NCBI GenBank assembly: GCA_013398275.1
Contig: VZSE01002737.1
Span: 1,350,481-1,414,480 of the forward strand
Reading direction: 5' to 3'
Origin: Promerops cafer
Lineage: Eukaryota; Chordata; Aves; Passeriformes; Nectariniidae
Length of the DNA stretch: 64,000 nt
Position numbers and translations under genes: made by a program
The notes under the pieces: generated by a model
The model's database searches: none
Told to the model about the DNA's origin: nothing
Seen by the model: the letters and a program-made list of their open reading frames with translations, nothing else
In this document: piece after piece, positions 60,201 to 64,000 of the stretch
Numbering within the stretch: the first letter of the stretch is position 1
Layout of the letters: every line of letters begins with the position of its first letter

Positions 60201-61591
60201 CAACCAGACTGACCAGTGCTATGCCATGGCAGAGGTGGAGGTGACCACCTACCTATGGTCTTCAGAGTCAGGAATTCATAGATAAACTGTGGAATAGCTC
60301 TCAGCAGGTCGTTTTTTAAGGATTTCCTTGTGTGATTCTGTCACAATGAAGTGCTTCTTCTCACTGGGTTCTGATGTTCTCCCTACCACAGAGAAAGCTG
60401 TTGCTTACTTTGAAACCAGTGATCAGATTGGAGACAATGAGGAGGCCCTTTTGCTTCAGAGATCTTCATGCAAAACCTTCTGTCATTATGTCAGTGCCAT
60501 CAATACAGCTCCAAGGAACATTGGAAAGGATGGCAAATTCCAAATCCTGGTTTGCCTGGGGACAAGGTACTGAACTGCTCTTCGTTATGTGTGTCCTCTG
60601 GGATTAGACTAGAAGAATATTTTTCCACCATGGTTATGACCTTTAGTTTTCCATTTTAAGACATCTCACACCTATCTATTATCCAGTGCCTACTGTAGGC
60701 AGCTTTAGTCTTACGTCAAAAATTGGAGCAAAGAAGCACTAATAATACATGGCTAGTGTCTAAACTGCTAAAAATGTTTTGAGCTTTTTTATAACTGTTA
60801 GCTTGACAGCCATGTGTATGAAATCTGTCTTGAAATGCTATTTTTGATGAAATACTGACTTCAGGAATGCAGAGTTCCTTTTCAGGAGCTGGTGAATTTC
60901 TAAACCCTCATTCAATTGCTTGTGAAAATGGGATGCCTGTTATAACTTTGACAGAATTGTTCTAGATGAACCTGTCTTTCCTAATAGGGCCCTTTCTGTC
61001 TTGCACTTGGGGAGGGGCAGGAAGGTGGGACTTTTGGAGGGTAGAAGTTGGTAGGTCTAGGAATAAGTAGCATTTTTCTTATCTGTCTGGATACTTGGAA
61101 AACCAGTTGGCAAACAGTCTGTCAGATTCTCCTCGAGTTTTACTTTCCCTGTTCCTGATCTGAAAATGTTCCTGAATCCTTACAAATGTCCAATTCTGCT
61201 AATACCTTTCAATTTTCATTTCTACGGTAGGTAGTGTTTTACTAACGAAATCAAAGGTTGCGATTACACGGCGAACTTGTACGTGCAAACGACACCCACC
61301 ACTCACCAAAAGGGGCTGCATGTTTTGGGTTGTGCTCTTGGAGAAGAATTCCAGTGTGAGATCTGTTGTACTTGATGCTAAAACAATTCCTGTCCTGCCC
61401 TTTCCAGGGACCACTTGCTGTCTCAGTGGATCCCGCTGCTGGCGGAGTGCCCACCCATCACGCGGATGTACGAGGAGAACGCTCTCCTCCGGGACCGCAT
61501 GACTGTCAACTCCCTTATCCGAGTCCTACAGACATTGCAAGACTTCAACATCATCCTAGAAGGATCGCTCATTAAAGGAGTGGATGTTTAG
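9103..61591 (+). CDS. DENND5B: DENND5B, DENN domain-containing Rab GEF (exons 2-21 of 21, spliced)
   Basis: Joined coding sequence: 9103-9212, 14328-14994, 25178-25365, 28598-29131, 30545-30776, 32846-32996, 41715-41808, 45166-45297, 46272-46424, 46894-46972, 48192-48273, 52782-52910, 53645-53766, 55518-55663, 57313-57431, 58480-58667, 59308-59390, 59536-59662, 60392-60566, 61408-61591. Seen: 3695 nt, every junction GT-AG, phases consistent, one open frame to TAG. Known of the family: DENND5 proteins bind Rab6 through RUN1-PLAT and act as exchange factors (Rab39 has been reported) in Golgi/endosome membrane traffic; mammalian DENND5B has also been linked to chylomicron secretion and neurodevelopment. 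Domain order is uDENN-cDENN-dDENN, linker, RUN1, PLAT, RUN2. Length fits: about 42 missing N-terminal residues plus 1231 gives about 1273, against 1274 in human. Residue numbers in the exon entries assume that 42-residue exon 1. The paralogue DENND5A was rejected on diagnostic residues. Confidence 0.96.
9213..14327 (+). other. DENND5B: DENND5B intron 2
   Basis: This 5.1 kb intron is AT-rich, with many short homopolymer T and A runs. The acceptor region has a good pyrimidine tract (tttcttctctcctttcttag). I recognise no additional exon, RNA gene or mobile element in it. Confidence 0.85.
14328..14994 (+). CDS. DENND5B: DENND5B exon 3 (uDENN, beginning of cDENN)
   Basis: This is the largest coding exon, 667 nt, residues 80-301 plus one base of codon 302. 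The frame starts directly with Leu-Cys-Met-Pro-Lys; the internal ATG at 14334 is not a start. Recognisable family blocks are [41 protein letters not shown], the serine-rich [58 protein letters not shown] and [16 protein letters not shown]. It covers most of uDENN and enters cDENN. Donor is caag|gtgggc. Third codon positions are nearly all G or C, in sharp contrast to the introns and to later exons of the same gene. The GC-rich antisense strand also stays open for 130 codons here; that is a shadow of the bias. Confidence 0.97.
21157..21173. repeat. (ATTC)4 microsatellite
   Basis: Four uninterrupted ATTC units followed by one further A, lying in intron 3. Short and probably neutral, but potentially length-variable. 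Confidence 0.8.
22651..22912 (-). mobile_element. CR1-type LINE fragment, 3' end, minus strand
   Basis: Reading the + strand, the block opens with catagaat, continues with ttggttggaaaagacctt and then tttttcctaatatccaatct and aacctcccc. This is the reverse complement of the well-known 3' tail of avian CR1 non-LTR retrotransposons, so the element points toward the minus strand. It is 5'-truncated, with no reverse transcriptase reading frame, and so is a dead copy. The outer (5') boundary is approximate. Confidence 0.85.
25178..25365 (+). CDS. DENND5B: DENND5B exon 4 (cDENN core)
   Basis: This 188-nt exon completes codon 302 (g|at, Asp) and encodes residues 303-364. It contains the most conserved cDENN blocks: [36 protein letters not shown] and [14 protein letters not shown], followed by [16 protein letters not shown] is the DENND5B form. 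cDENN and dDENN together make the Rab-binding face of DENN exchange factors. Acceptor is tgtctag|att and donor gag|gtcagt; it leaves in phase 0. Confidence 0.97.
25711..25750. repeat. 10-bp tandem repeat
   Basis: The unit tggaggatct is repeated about three times with a degenerate fourth copy (first copy starts ggg, last is tgatggatct). It lies in intron 4 and has no recognised function. Confidence 0.7.
28068..28087. repeat. Perfect 20-bp palindrome
   Basis: The half-site cttggccact is followed immediately by its exact reverse complement agtggccaag, with no spacer. The next outer pair (a/c) does not match, so the dyad is exactly 20 bp. It lies in intron 4, about 510 bp before exon 5. The dyad contains TTGGC…GCCAA half-sites of NFI type, but at a spacing of 8 rather than the usual 5. 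Confidence 0.9.
28598..29131 (+). CDS. DENND5B: DENND5B exon 5 (end of cDENN, dDENN)
   Basis: This exon is 534 nt, exactly 178 codons (residues 365-542), in phase 0 at both ends. Blocks seen: [46 protein letters not shown]-like [48 protein letters not shown] and [10 protein letters not shown]. It finishes cDENN and encodes most of dDENN. Acceptor is atttcag|gcaaac and donor aaa|gtaaag. The segment around residues 460-480 ([20 protein letters not shown]) is a variable loop in the family and differs from mammals. Confidence 0.97.
29132..30544 (+). other. DENND5B: DENND5B intron 5
   Basis: This 1.4 kb intron contains an imperfect direct duplication around the single ambiguous base of the window (30218-30326, N at 30266), described separately. 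Acceptor is gttctgtatttcag. Nothing else recognised. Confidence 0.85.
30218..30326 (+). repeat. Imperfect direct duplication flanking an N
   Basis: Copy 1 (30218-30265) and copy 2 (30268-30326) both begin aggtagttttga and end cttcagtaactccatattc plus cttt. Copy 2 carries an 11-nt insertion, and the copies differ at one further base (acta/actg). The only ambiguous base of the window (30266) lies exactly between them. This may be a true tandem duplication or an assembly error. Confidence 0.85.
30545..30776 (+). CDS. DENND5B: DENND5B exon 6 (end of dDENN)
   Basis: This 232-nt exon encodes residues 543-619 plus one base of codon 620. Seen: [70 protein letters not shown] and CSTLKEA. SQWEEKD replaces the acidic CHDDDDKD-type segment of DENND5A and supports the B paralogue. 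This is the last part of dDENN. Acceptor is atttcag|gcttcc and donor agcag|gtacgt. Confidence 0.97.
30777..32845 (+). other. DENND5B: DENND5B intron 6
   Basis: This 2.1 kb intron has AT-rich sequence in its first half. A short CpG-rich patch (32761-32825) lies just before the exon 7 acceptor (gtcacctgcag). No repeats or extra exons recognised. Confidence 0.85.
32846..32996 (+). CDS. DENND5B: DENND5B exon 7 (linker after dDENN)
   Basis: This 151-nt exon completes codon 620 (g|cc) and encodes residues 621-669 plus two bases of 670. Seen: [34 protein letters not shown] and [15 protein letters not shown]. It enters in phase 1 and leaves in phase 2. It begins the segment between dDENN and the first RUN domain. 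Acceptor is cacctgcag|ccc and donor aacaa|gtaagc. Confidence 0.96.
36240..36271. repeat. 16-bp tandem repeat in a pyrimidine-rich tract
   Basis: Two 16-bp units reading ctttcctccttgctt followed by g or a, directly adjacent, inside a longer C/T-rich stretch (about 36180-36320) of intron 7. Function unknown. Confidence 0.75.
38412..38456. repeat. 15-bp tandem repeat, three units
   Basis: The unit gaagacataatttgg occurs at 38412-38426 and 38427-38441; a third copy at 38442-38456 differs only in its last two bases (ct). Nearly exact identity points to a recent expansion. It lies in intron 7. Confidence 0.9.
41715..41808 (+). CDS. DENND5B: DENND5B exon 8 (basic linker)
   Basis: This 94-nt exon contributes the last base of codon 670 and encodes residues 671-701. 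Seen: [16 protein letters not shown] and [15 protein letters not shown], a strongly basic stretch followed by an acidic turn. It lies in the linker before RUN1 and leaves in phase 0, so the 111-nt cassette in the next intron could be inserted without a frameshift. Acceptor is tttcccag|ccg and donor gag|gtgggt. Confidence 0.96.
42742..42747 (+). promoter_or_regulatory. TGCATG, RBFOX-type splicing motif upstream of the cassette
   Basis: An exact TGCATG starts 72 nt upstream of the candidate cassette exon, inside a CU-rich region. RBFOX proteins bind UGCAUG; binding upstream of an exon usually represses its inclusion. A second copy lies downstream (43274-43279). A hexamer can occur by chance, so function is inferred from its position only. 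Confidence 0.45.
42814..42924 (+). CDS. DENND5B: Candidate alternative cassette exon of DENND5B (37 codons)
   Basis: Seen: this 111-nt stretch is open in phase 0, preceded by a pyrimidine-rich acceptor (tgcctcctcttag) and followed by ctg|gtatgt. It fits exactly between exon 8 (…RE, phase 0) and exon 9 (KY…). The peptide starts [19 protein letters not shown], continues [11 protein letters not shown] and ends SFSECCL. It is rich in aromatic and proline residues, unlike translated random intron. Inference: an alternatively spliced insert in the linker between dDENN and RUN1. PPPPAR matches the class II SH3 ligand pattern PxxPxR, RQNS is a possible basophilic kinase site, and the CC pair could be S-acylated. 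It could also be a chance open stretch, but phase, length and both splice sites would then all have to agree by accident. Confidence 0.75.
43274..43279 (+). promoter_or_regulatory. TGCATG, RBFOX-type splicing motif downstream of the cassette
   Basis: An exact TGCATG about 350 nt downstream of the candidate cassette exon. Downstream RBFOX sites usually promote inclusion, mostly within a few hundred nucleotides. Inferred from motif and position only. Confidence 0.35.
43933..44020 (+). mobile_element. CR1-type LINE tail, plus strand
   Basis: The block ends gatctttaaggtcccttcc, then aacccaaaccattct and tctatgg, the canonical 3' terminus of bird CR1. The part just before it (ggtgtccatgcccac…) matches the consensus more loosely. 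Only the last 90 or so bases are preserved. It lies in intron 8, in the same direction as the gene. Confidence 0.85.
45166..45297 (+). CDS. DENND5B: DENND5B exon 9 (entry to RUN1)
   Basis: This exon is 132 nt, exactly 44 codons (residues 702-745), in phase 0 at both ends. Seen: [36 protein letters not shown] and LLKECRMK. The family motif QPKLS-LSP-VIAQTN leads into the first RUN domain. [10 protein letters not shown] and ECRMK are the DENND5B forms. Acceptor is tatttttag|aaa and donor aag|gtaggt. Confidence 0.97.
45298..46271 (+). other. DENND5B: DENND5B intron 9
   Basis: This 974-bp intron contains a plus-strand CR1 fragment (45905-46080) only about 190 bp before exon 10. The acceptor has an unusually long uninterrupted run of 14 T followed by aatag. 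Confidence 0.85.
45905..46080 (+). mobile_element. CR1-type LINE fragment, plus strand
   Basis: The stretch has the CR1 landmarks ctggaacaggctccccaggg, aagtggttggacaatgctct and gggtcccttccaactcag followed by tattctgtgattc. It is truncated and non-coding, lies in intron 9 and points in the same direction as the gene. Confidence 0.85.
46272..46424 (+). CDS. DENND5B: DENND5B exon 10 (RUN1)
   Basis: This exon is 153 nt, 51 codons (residues 746-796), in phase 0 at both ends. Seen: [35 protein letters not shown] and [29 protein letters not shown] is a signature of the first RUN domain, part of the Rab6-binding RUN1-PLAT unit. Acceptor is taatag|act and donor cag|gttggt. The frame stays open far into the following intron (to 46865), but the spliced continuation GKSALW is clear. 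Confidence 0.97.
46425..46893 (+). other. DENND5B: DENND5B intron 10
   Basis: This 469-bp intron has no recognised element. Its first 441 bases happen to be open in the exon 10 frame. Acceptor is caattttcag. Confidence 0.85.
46894..46972 (+). CDS. DENND5B: DENND5B exon 11 (RUN1)
   Basis: This 79-nt exon encodes residues 797-822 plus one base of 823. Seen: [18 protein letters not shown] and [17 protein letters not shown] is the conserved RUN1 block; the charged tail leads into a variable loop that is longer in DENND5A. Acceptor is ttttcag|ggg and donor cccag|gtgagc. Confidence 0.96.
46973..48191 (+). other. DENND5B: DENND5B intron 11
   Basis: This 1.2 kb intron includes a 17-base poly(A) run at 47948-47964, with no clear retrotransposon body in front of it. 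The first 287 bases are open in the exon 11 frame (to a stop at 47257-47259), probably by chance. Confidence 0.85.
47948..47964 (+). repeat. A17 homopolymer
   Basis: Seventeen consecutive A in intron 11. It could be the remnant of a retroposed tail, but I see no recognisable element upstream and no target-site duplication. Confidence 0.8.
48192..48273 (+). CDS. DENND5B: DENND5B exon 12 (RUN1 loop)
   Basis: This 82-nt exon completes codon 823 (g|tt) and encodes residues 824-849 plus two bases of 850. Seen: [18 protein letters not shown] and [16 protein letters not shown] is a conserved basophilic (PKA/AKT-like) phosphorylation motif in the family, here inside the RUN1 loop. Acceptor is cactgtag|ttg and donor atgag|gtatgc. 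Confidence 0.95.
48274..52781 (+). other. DENND5B: DENND5B intron 12
   Basis: This 4.5 kb intron is GC-richer than most others between 50000 and 50700, where a 164-codon open stretch (50014-50508) occurs without any recognisable protein signature. No mobile element was identified. Acceptor is cacacatttcag. Confidence 0.85.
52782..52910 (+). CDS. DENND5B: DENND5B exon 13 (RUN1)
   Basis: This 129-nt exon completes codon 850 (ag|g, Arg) and encodes residues 851-892 plus two bases of 893. Seen: [35 protein letters not shown] and [29 protein letters not shown] is the hallmark of the RUN1 C-terminal half in DENND5 proteins. Acceptor is tttcag|gca and donor caaa|gtaagc. Confidence 0.97.
52911..53644 (+). 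other. DENND5B: DENND5B intron 13
   Basis: This 734-bp intron shows no repeat or additional coding signal. Acceptor is tgtttctcccag. Confidence 0.85.
53645..53766 (+). CDS. DENND5B: DENND5B exon 14 (end of RUN1)
   Basis: This 122-nt exon completes codon 893 (aa|g) and encodes residues 894-933 plus one base of 934. Seen: [34 protein letters not shown] and [15 protein letters not shown] and [10 protein letters not shown] close the RUN1 domain and join it to PLAT. Acceptor is ctcccag|gaa and donor atcg|gtgagt. Confidence 0.97.
54866..55208 (+). mobile_element. CR1-type LINE fragment, plus strand
   Basis: The longest CR1 remnant here. Landmarks in order: ttgcagcctttcagtacttg, aggacaaggggtgatggttt, gtgagaccctggcacaggtt, gcccagagaagttgtggatg, catt-like gtgttcaaggtcagtttggg and agaggtcccttcc at the 3' end. 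It is non-coding and in the direction of the gene. Outer limits are approximate. Confidence 0.9.
55250..55392. other. Intronic CpG-dense block
   Basis: About 22 CpG dinucleotides can be counted in roughly 130 bp (55251-55380), in an otherwise CpG-poor intron. The block begins immediately after the CR1 copy and ends 130 bp before exon 15. It is open in several frames because of its composition. A cryptic acceptor (ccatcctccgcag) precedes it, but no convincing donor follows, so I do not call it an exon. Confidence 0.75.
55518..55663 (+). CDS. DENND5B: DENND5B exon 15 (PLAT)
   Basis: This 146-nt exon completes codon 934 (g|tg) and encodes residues 935-982. Seen: [36 protein letters not shown] and [22 protein letters not shown] is the start of the PLAT (beta-sandwich) domain. 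The histidine in KNHLEMTFE replaces a leucine found in mammals. Acceptor is tctcag|tga and donor gag|gtgagt. Confidence 0.97.
55664..57312 (+). other. DENND5B: DENND5B intron 15
   Basis: This 1.65 kb intron has a CT-rich stretch at about 55900-56060. No repeat family, RNA gene or extra exon recognised. Acceptor is gttactcatttcag. Confidence 0.85.
57313..57431 (+). CDS. DENND5B: DENND5B exon 16 (PLAT)
   Basis: This 119-nt exon encodes residues 983-1021 plus two bases of 1022. Seen: [34 protein letters not shown] and [29 protein letters not shown] is the core of the DENND5 PLAT domain; LVDCVMV is the B form. Acceptor is atttcag|tgc and donor tacaa|gtaagc. Confidence 0.97.
57432..58479 (+). other. 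DENND5B: DENND5B intron 16
   Basis: This 1.05 kb intron has no recognised element. The acceptor context (tgtcctgggggcgctgcag) is G-rich, with hardly any pyrimidine tract. Confidence 0.85.
58480..58667 (+). CDS. DENND5B: DENND5B exon 17 (end of PLAT and linker)
   Basis: This 188-nt exon completes codon 1022 (aa|g) and encodes residues 1023-1084 plus one base of 1085. Seen: [51 protein letters not shown] and [11 protein letters not shown]. It finishes PLAT (CGRWLG…DDGSLER) and adds a serine/threonine-rich linker with an RRLS basophilic kinase motif and a KSP proline-directed site. Acceptor is gctgcag|gtt and donor cacca|gtaagt. Confidence 0.96.
58668..59307 (+). other. DENND5B: DENND5B intron 17
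   Basis: This 640-bp intron shows no recognised element. Acceptor is atcatttcacag. Confidence 0.85.
59308..59390 (+). CDS. DENND5B: DENND5B exon 18 (entry to RUN2)
   Basis: This 83-nt exon completes codon 1085 (a|ag) and encodes residues 1086-1112. Seen: [18 protein letters not shown] and [30 protein letters not shown] is a near-invariant block leading into the second RUN domain. Acceptor is ttcacag|agc and donor gag|gtaatt. Confidence 0.97.
59536..59662 (+). CDS. DENND5B: DENND5B exon 19 (RUN2)
   Basis: This 127-nt exon encodes residues 1113-1154 plus one base of 1155; the intron before it is only 145 bp. Seen: [34 protein letters not shown] and [17 protein letters not shown] and NVFIWDF are RUN2 signatures; [14 protein letters not shown] is the B-type sequence. 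Acceptor is ttccacag|aga and donor catag|gtaagc. Confidence 0.97.
59663..60391 (+). other. DENND5B: DENND5B intron 19
   Basis: This 729-bp intron shows no recognised element. Acceptor is ctccctaccacag. Confidence 0.85.
60392..60566 (+). CDS. DENND5B: DENND5B exon 20 (RUN2)
   Basis: This 175-nt exon completes codon 1155 (g|ag) and encodes residues 1156-1212 plus two bases of 1213. Seen: [52 protein letters not shown] and [28 protein letters not shown] is strongly conserved in DENND5; the preceding acidic loop is the variable part. Acceptor is taccacag|aga and donor acaag|gtactg. Confidence 0.97.
60567..61407 (+). other. DENND5B: DENND5B intron 20
   Basis: This 841-bp intron, the last, shows no recognised element. 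Acceptor is cctgccctttccag. Confidence 0.85.
61408..61591 (+). CDS. DENND5B: DENND5B exon 21, C-terminus and stop
   Basis: This coding part of the last exon (184 nt) completes codon 1213 (ag|g) and encodes residues 1214-1273, then TAG at 61589-61591. Seen: [53 protein letters not shown] and LIKGVDV. It closes RUN2; the terminal KGVDV separates it from DENND5A, which ends in KGIDI. Acceptor is tttccag|gga. Confidence 0.97.
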
Positions 61592-61844
61592 CATGGCTTT
61601 GCTGAGAACTTCATTACTCCTTTCCCAAACAAGCAAACCACAACTGGAGACCTGTCAGGACTTGAATGCCATGGTAGTGCACCACTGTAAGGCAAAGCTG
61701 CTGGTGGAAGCAGGATTGGGAAGCCCAGTTTGTGCCCGAGGGGGACTGGCCTCTAAAGCTGCAGAAAGCTAAGATGCAGTATTGTAGTTTATTTGAAACA
61801 GAAATTTAGTACAAAAAATAGAGTATTTTCTTGTGTTAGATGTG

Positions 61845-61852
61845 TGTAAATA
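61845..61852 (+). promoter_or_regulatory. Pumilio response element (TGTAAATA)
   Basis: An exact match to the vertebrate PUM1/PUM2 consensus UGUANAUA on the transcribed strand, 254 nt after the stop codon. Binding usually lowers mRNA stability or translation. Confidence 0.6.
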
Positions 61853-61951
61853 TGCTATCTTCTCGAAGAAATTCTATTACTCTAAGAAATTTTTCTTAGA
61901 TTGAATGTTCTTGTTCTGACTATGAGTAGCTTAAATCCAGGGGAAGGACTT

Positions 61952-61968
61952 GGGGGAGGGAGGGAGGG
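61952..61968 (+). promoter_or_regulatory. G-quadruplex-forming motif in the 3' UTR
   Basis: One run of five G and three runs of three G, separated by single A loops (GGGGGAGGGAGGGAGGG). This is the most stable class of quadruplex motif, and it lies on the sense strand, so it would fold in the mRNA. It sits between the two Pumilio elements. Confidence 0.75.
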
Positions 61969-62026
61969 AAGGACCAAGGTGGGAAGGGATGCCGCTACTT
62001 GCTTGCGAGGAAGAAGCCAATCAACG

Positions 62027-62034
62027 TGTAAATA
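62027..62034 (+). promoter_or_regulatory. Pumilio response element (TGTAAATA)
   Basis: Second exact UGUAAAUA in the 3' UTR, 182 nt after the first and 58 nt after the G-quadruplex motif. Confidence 0.6.
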
Positions 62035-62708
62035 CAGCGCAAACTCAGCAGGGCTTTTTTCAGGTATTGCAAATTAATACAGCAAATATCCTTATGTAGC
62101 CATTGTGATCGTGTCACTCTTGGAAATGCTGTAAGCATATGCTGGTTTACCCTGCTGTACATGGTCTCTCTCTGTTGTTTGTTCAAAGACTCACCTTCCC
62201 ATGCATGGAAGTAGCGAGTCGTCATTTTTTTTTTCCTGTAAGGTCTTTTGTGTCACTCCTGTTGATCTCCAAAAGGGGAAACAAGTGTTAGAATGCTTAA
62301 ACACTGGAGAGAAGGACTGCTGTCAGCCTCAGAGCCTGAGAAGATGAGACACCTCTGTTGAAGCCTTGCTGCTGCAGCCTGAGATGGGGAATGGTGGCTT
62401 GCTTGACTCGCTCAGTGTGTCCCTTCCCTGTCTAGATGTTCTCATGATTGACTCTCACCCTCAGTTTGTGTCATGGATGACCTTTTTTTTTCACATGATG
62501 AGGAGTTTGGTTTATACCAAGTTCTTGCTGTACTTGAGAAGAATCACTGCTGTAGAGCCACAAACGCTGCTGTTGCTGTGCTACCGAACTGTATCAGCTG
62601 GCTTTGAAATGCTGACAGGTTATGAGTCTTCCTTTATCCTGCAGAATTAGTGTTCCTAGGGGAGTACTGGATCCTGGATGACTTTTTTTTTAATTATCCA
62701 GCTACAAA

Positions 62709-62714
62709 AATAAA
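62709..62714 (+). terminator. Poly(A) signal, proximal
   Basis: AATAAA on the sense strand, about 1.1 kb after the stop, followed 40 nt later by a GT-rich stretch (gttggtgttttg, 62754-62765) suitable for CstF binding. A shorter transcript could end near 62735. Confidence 0.6.
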
Positions 62715-63453
62715 AGGAATTAAGCAAAAGGAGGGGAAAAAAAACAATCTCACGTTGGTGTTTTGAGGCTTCTCTCCTACACTTTTTCCAGTTAATGTGT
62801 TACTAATACAGTGCATATATAGAGATGCAGCTCTTGATGAGGAGCTGGGAGCAACTGTATGATACAAATTGAACAAGAGATTATATCAAAATCACCTTGT
62901 GAATACCATGCAGCAAATACAGAGTATATTTTCCATTCTTGTAGATGGGAGTTGGGAGGGTCTGAAGACACAGCTTCACCTTTAATTTTTGGAAGTTAGT
63001 TTAAATATAGGGTTTTGTTTTCACTTGTTTATTCCCTACAATCTTGGGCATTCGGTCAGTGGATTCTTTGGAGGTCTCACTGTCAGCTGAGGCTTGGGAA
63101 AGGCCTCTGACTGGTCCTGTAAGTGTGTTGCCTTGCACTGTGCTCTCAAGTGGCAATAGGAGGGGCTTGGCAATGGTGGACAGTGGTAGGTCTTGGCATA
63201 GTGTGCACATGGTGGAAAGAGGGGTGGGAGATAAGGAGAAAGAAAGAGGATGAAAATTATGGTTTGCTTTCTCACCTGCCTTTTGTCAAGCTTCTCTACT
63301 TTCCTGTGGTCCTTCTGCTGCCCAATTCTTAGAAGGGCACTCTGGTGTCAAAGTTTCACTTCAGACTCCCAACCAGAAGAAAACTCTTCGTGTAACTTTG
63401 TTTCATTGGAGAGTTTCCTTATAGAAGTCTTTTTGCTTCTAAGAAAGAAGTAA

Positions 63454-63459
63454 AATAAA
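63454..63459 (+). terminator. Poly(A) signal, distal
   Basis: AATAAA on the sense strand, about 1.86 kb after the stop, followed by moderately T/G-rich sequence. Use cannot be proven without transcript ends. Confidence 0.5.
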
Positions 63460-63480
63460 CCTGTCAAGGAGCCTTCCACT

Positions 63481-64000
63481 TTAATGAGGGTTCCAGTTTT
63501 CAATAACCATTCTTTCCTCCTGAGCTTGTGCTTCCTTAAACTGACCGAACTCATCCCAAATCCTGCAGGCAGCACTGCCATGTCACTGCTGTGGCTGTGG
63601 GTAACTAATGTAAAGGCTGTGAAAGATGTCTCAAGTTAGTAGCCAGAGCTCACAGCTGTGTGACATCTCTTACATTTCCAGAAATGTGAAATTTGGGGTG
63701 TTAGGATTTTCTGCGTAGCCAGGCATGTCTGCTTAAAGTCAGCAGACGATGCATGACAACCCTTCAGCAGCAATTGAAAATGTGTCCCTGTACTTAACTC
63801 TATCAATGAATTATACATTCAGCACCAGAAACCATGTGGCAGCATTATTTGGTAATGACTGCTTAGGATGTTTTGATTTCTAATACAACTCAGGCCTTTC
63901 ATGTCTAATGACTGCTGTACAGGATGTTTTCACGCCCAGCCCAGTCTAAGTGACTTTCATTTTACTGAAATAACAACCTTTTTAGTCCTTGGATTTCTTC
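63481..64000. other. Distal 3' UTR or intergenic sequence
   Basis: No gene, repeat or further AATAAA is seen in these last 520 bases. It is either the continuation of a longer 3' UTR or flanking DNA. Confidence 0.6.

Larger units (their letters stand above)
61592..63480 (+). other. DENND5B: DENND5B 3' UTR (minimum extent)
   Basis: Non-coding sequence follows the stop codon. It holds a G-quadruplex motif (61952-61968), two TGTAAATA Pumilio elements and AATAAA signals at 62709 and 63454. The end given here is the cleavage expected after the second signal. Mammalian DENND5B has a long 3' UTR, so it may continue beyond the window. Confidence 0.8.

Noticed and set aside
9103..61591. Assignment to the paralogue DENND5A
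   Set aside because: Diagnostic stretches ([52 protein letters not shown]) match DENND5B rather than DENND5A.
1..64000. CRISPR arrays, operons, tRNA or rRNA genes, viral genes
   Set aside because: None seen; the sequence is vertebrate intron-exon DNA and the short repeats are microsatellites or CR1 remnants.

Overview
The window is vertebrate nuclear DNA, almost certainly avian. It holds one large split gene on the + strand, separated by long AT-rich introns. Four copies of CR1-type LINE tails, the typical interspersed repeat of birds, sit in the introns. No prokaryotic, viral or organellar gene is present. A bird is favoured over other CR1-bearing sauropsids because the introns are compact and the CR1 copies are short and 5'-truncated; the species cannot be named from sequence alone.

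The gene is recognised as DENND5B, a DENN-domain Rab guanine-nucleotide exchange factor of the DENND5 / Rab6-interacting-protein-1 family. Twenty coding exons can be placed to the base between 9103 and 61591. All have GT-AG borders and compatible codon phases, and together they encode 1230 residues plus one split glycine, up to the natural TAG stop. Only the first coding exon (about 42 residues by analogy with mammals) is missing and must lie 5' of position 1. In order the exons encode the uDENN, cDENN and dDENN modules (exons 2-6), a basic linker (7-8), RUN1 (9-14), PLAT (15-17) and RUN2 (18-21). DENND5B was chosen over the paralogue DENND5A from diagnostic stretches such as [16 protein letters not shown], the serine-rich CSMDSLASS segment, ECRMKTKRML and the C-terminus KGVDV.

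Layout: 1-9102 is intron 1 (partial). Exons 2-6 are spread over 9103-30776 with introns up to 10 kb. Exons 7-9 are separated by the 8.7 kb intron 7 and the 3.4 kb intron 8. Exons 10-21 occupy 46272-61591 with mostly short introns. The 3' UTR runs from 61592 to at least 63480 and carries two poly(A) signals, a single-base-loop G-quadruplex motif and two canonical Pumilio elements.

The most interesting signal is in intron 8. An open, phase-0, 111-nt stretch (42814-42924) has good splice borders and would add 37 residues exactly between exon 8 (…RE) and exon 9 (KY…). It is not part of the standard reading frame. It looks like an alternative cassette exon with an SH3-type PxxPxR motif, and the flanking intron carries motifs typical of neurally regulated exons (TGCATG, CU-rich tract, TGC next to the acceptor). 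Other items worth checking are a CpG-dense block directly behind a CR1 copy in intron 14, a perfect 20-bp palindrome in intron 4, and a near-duplicate segment around the only ambiguous base (N at 30266).
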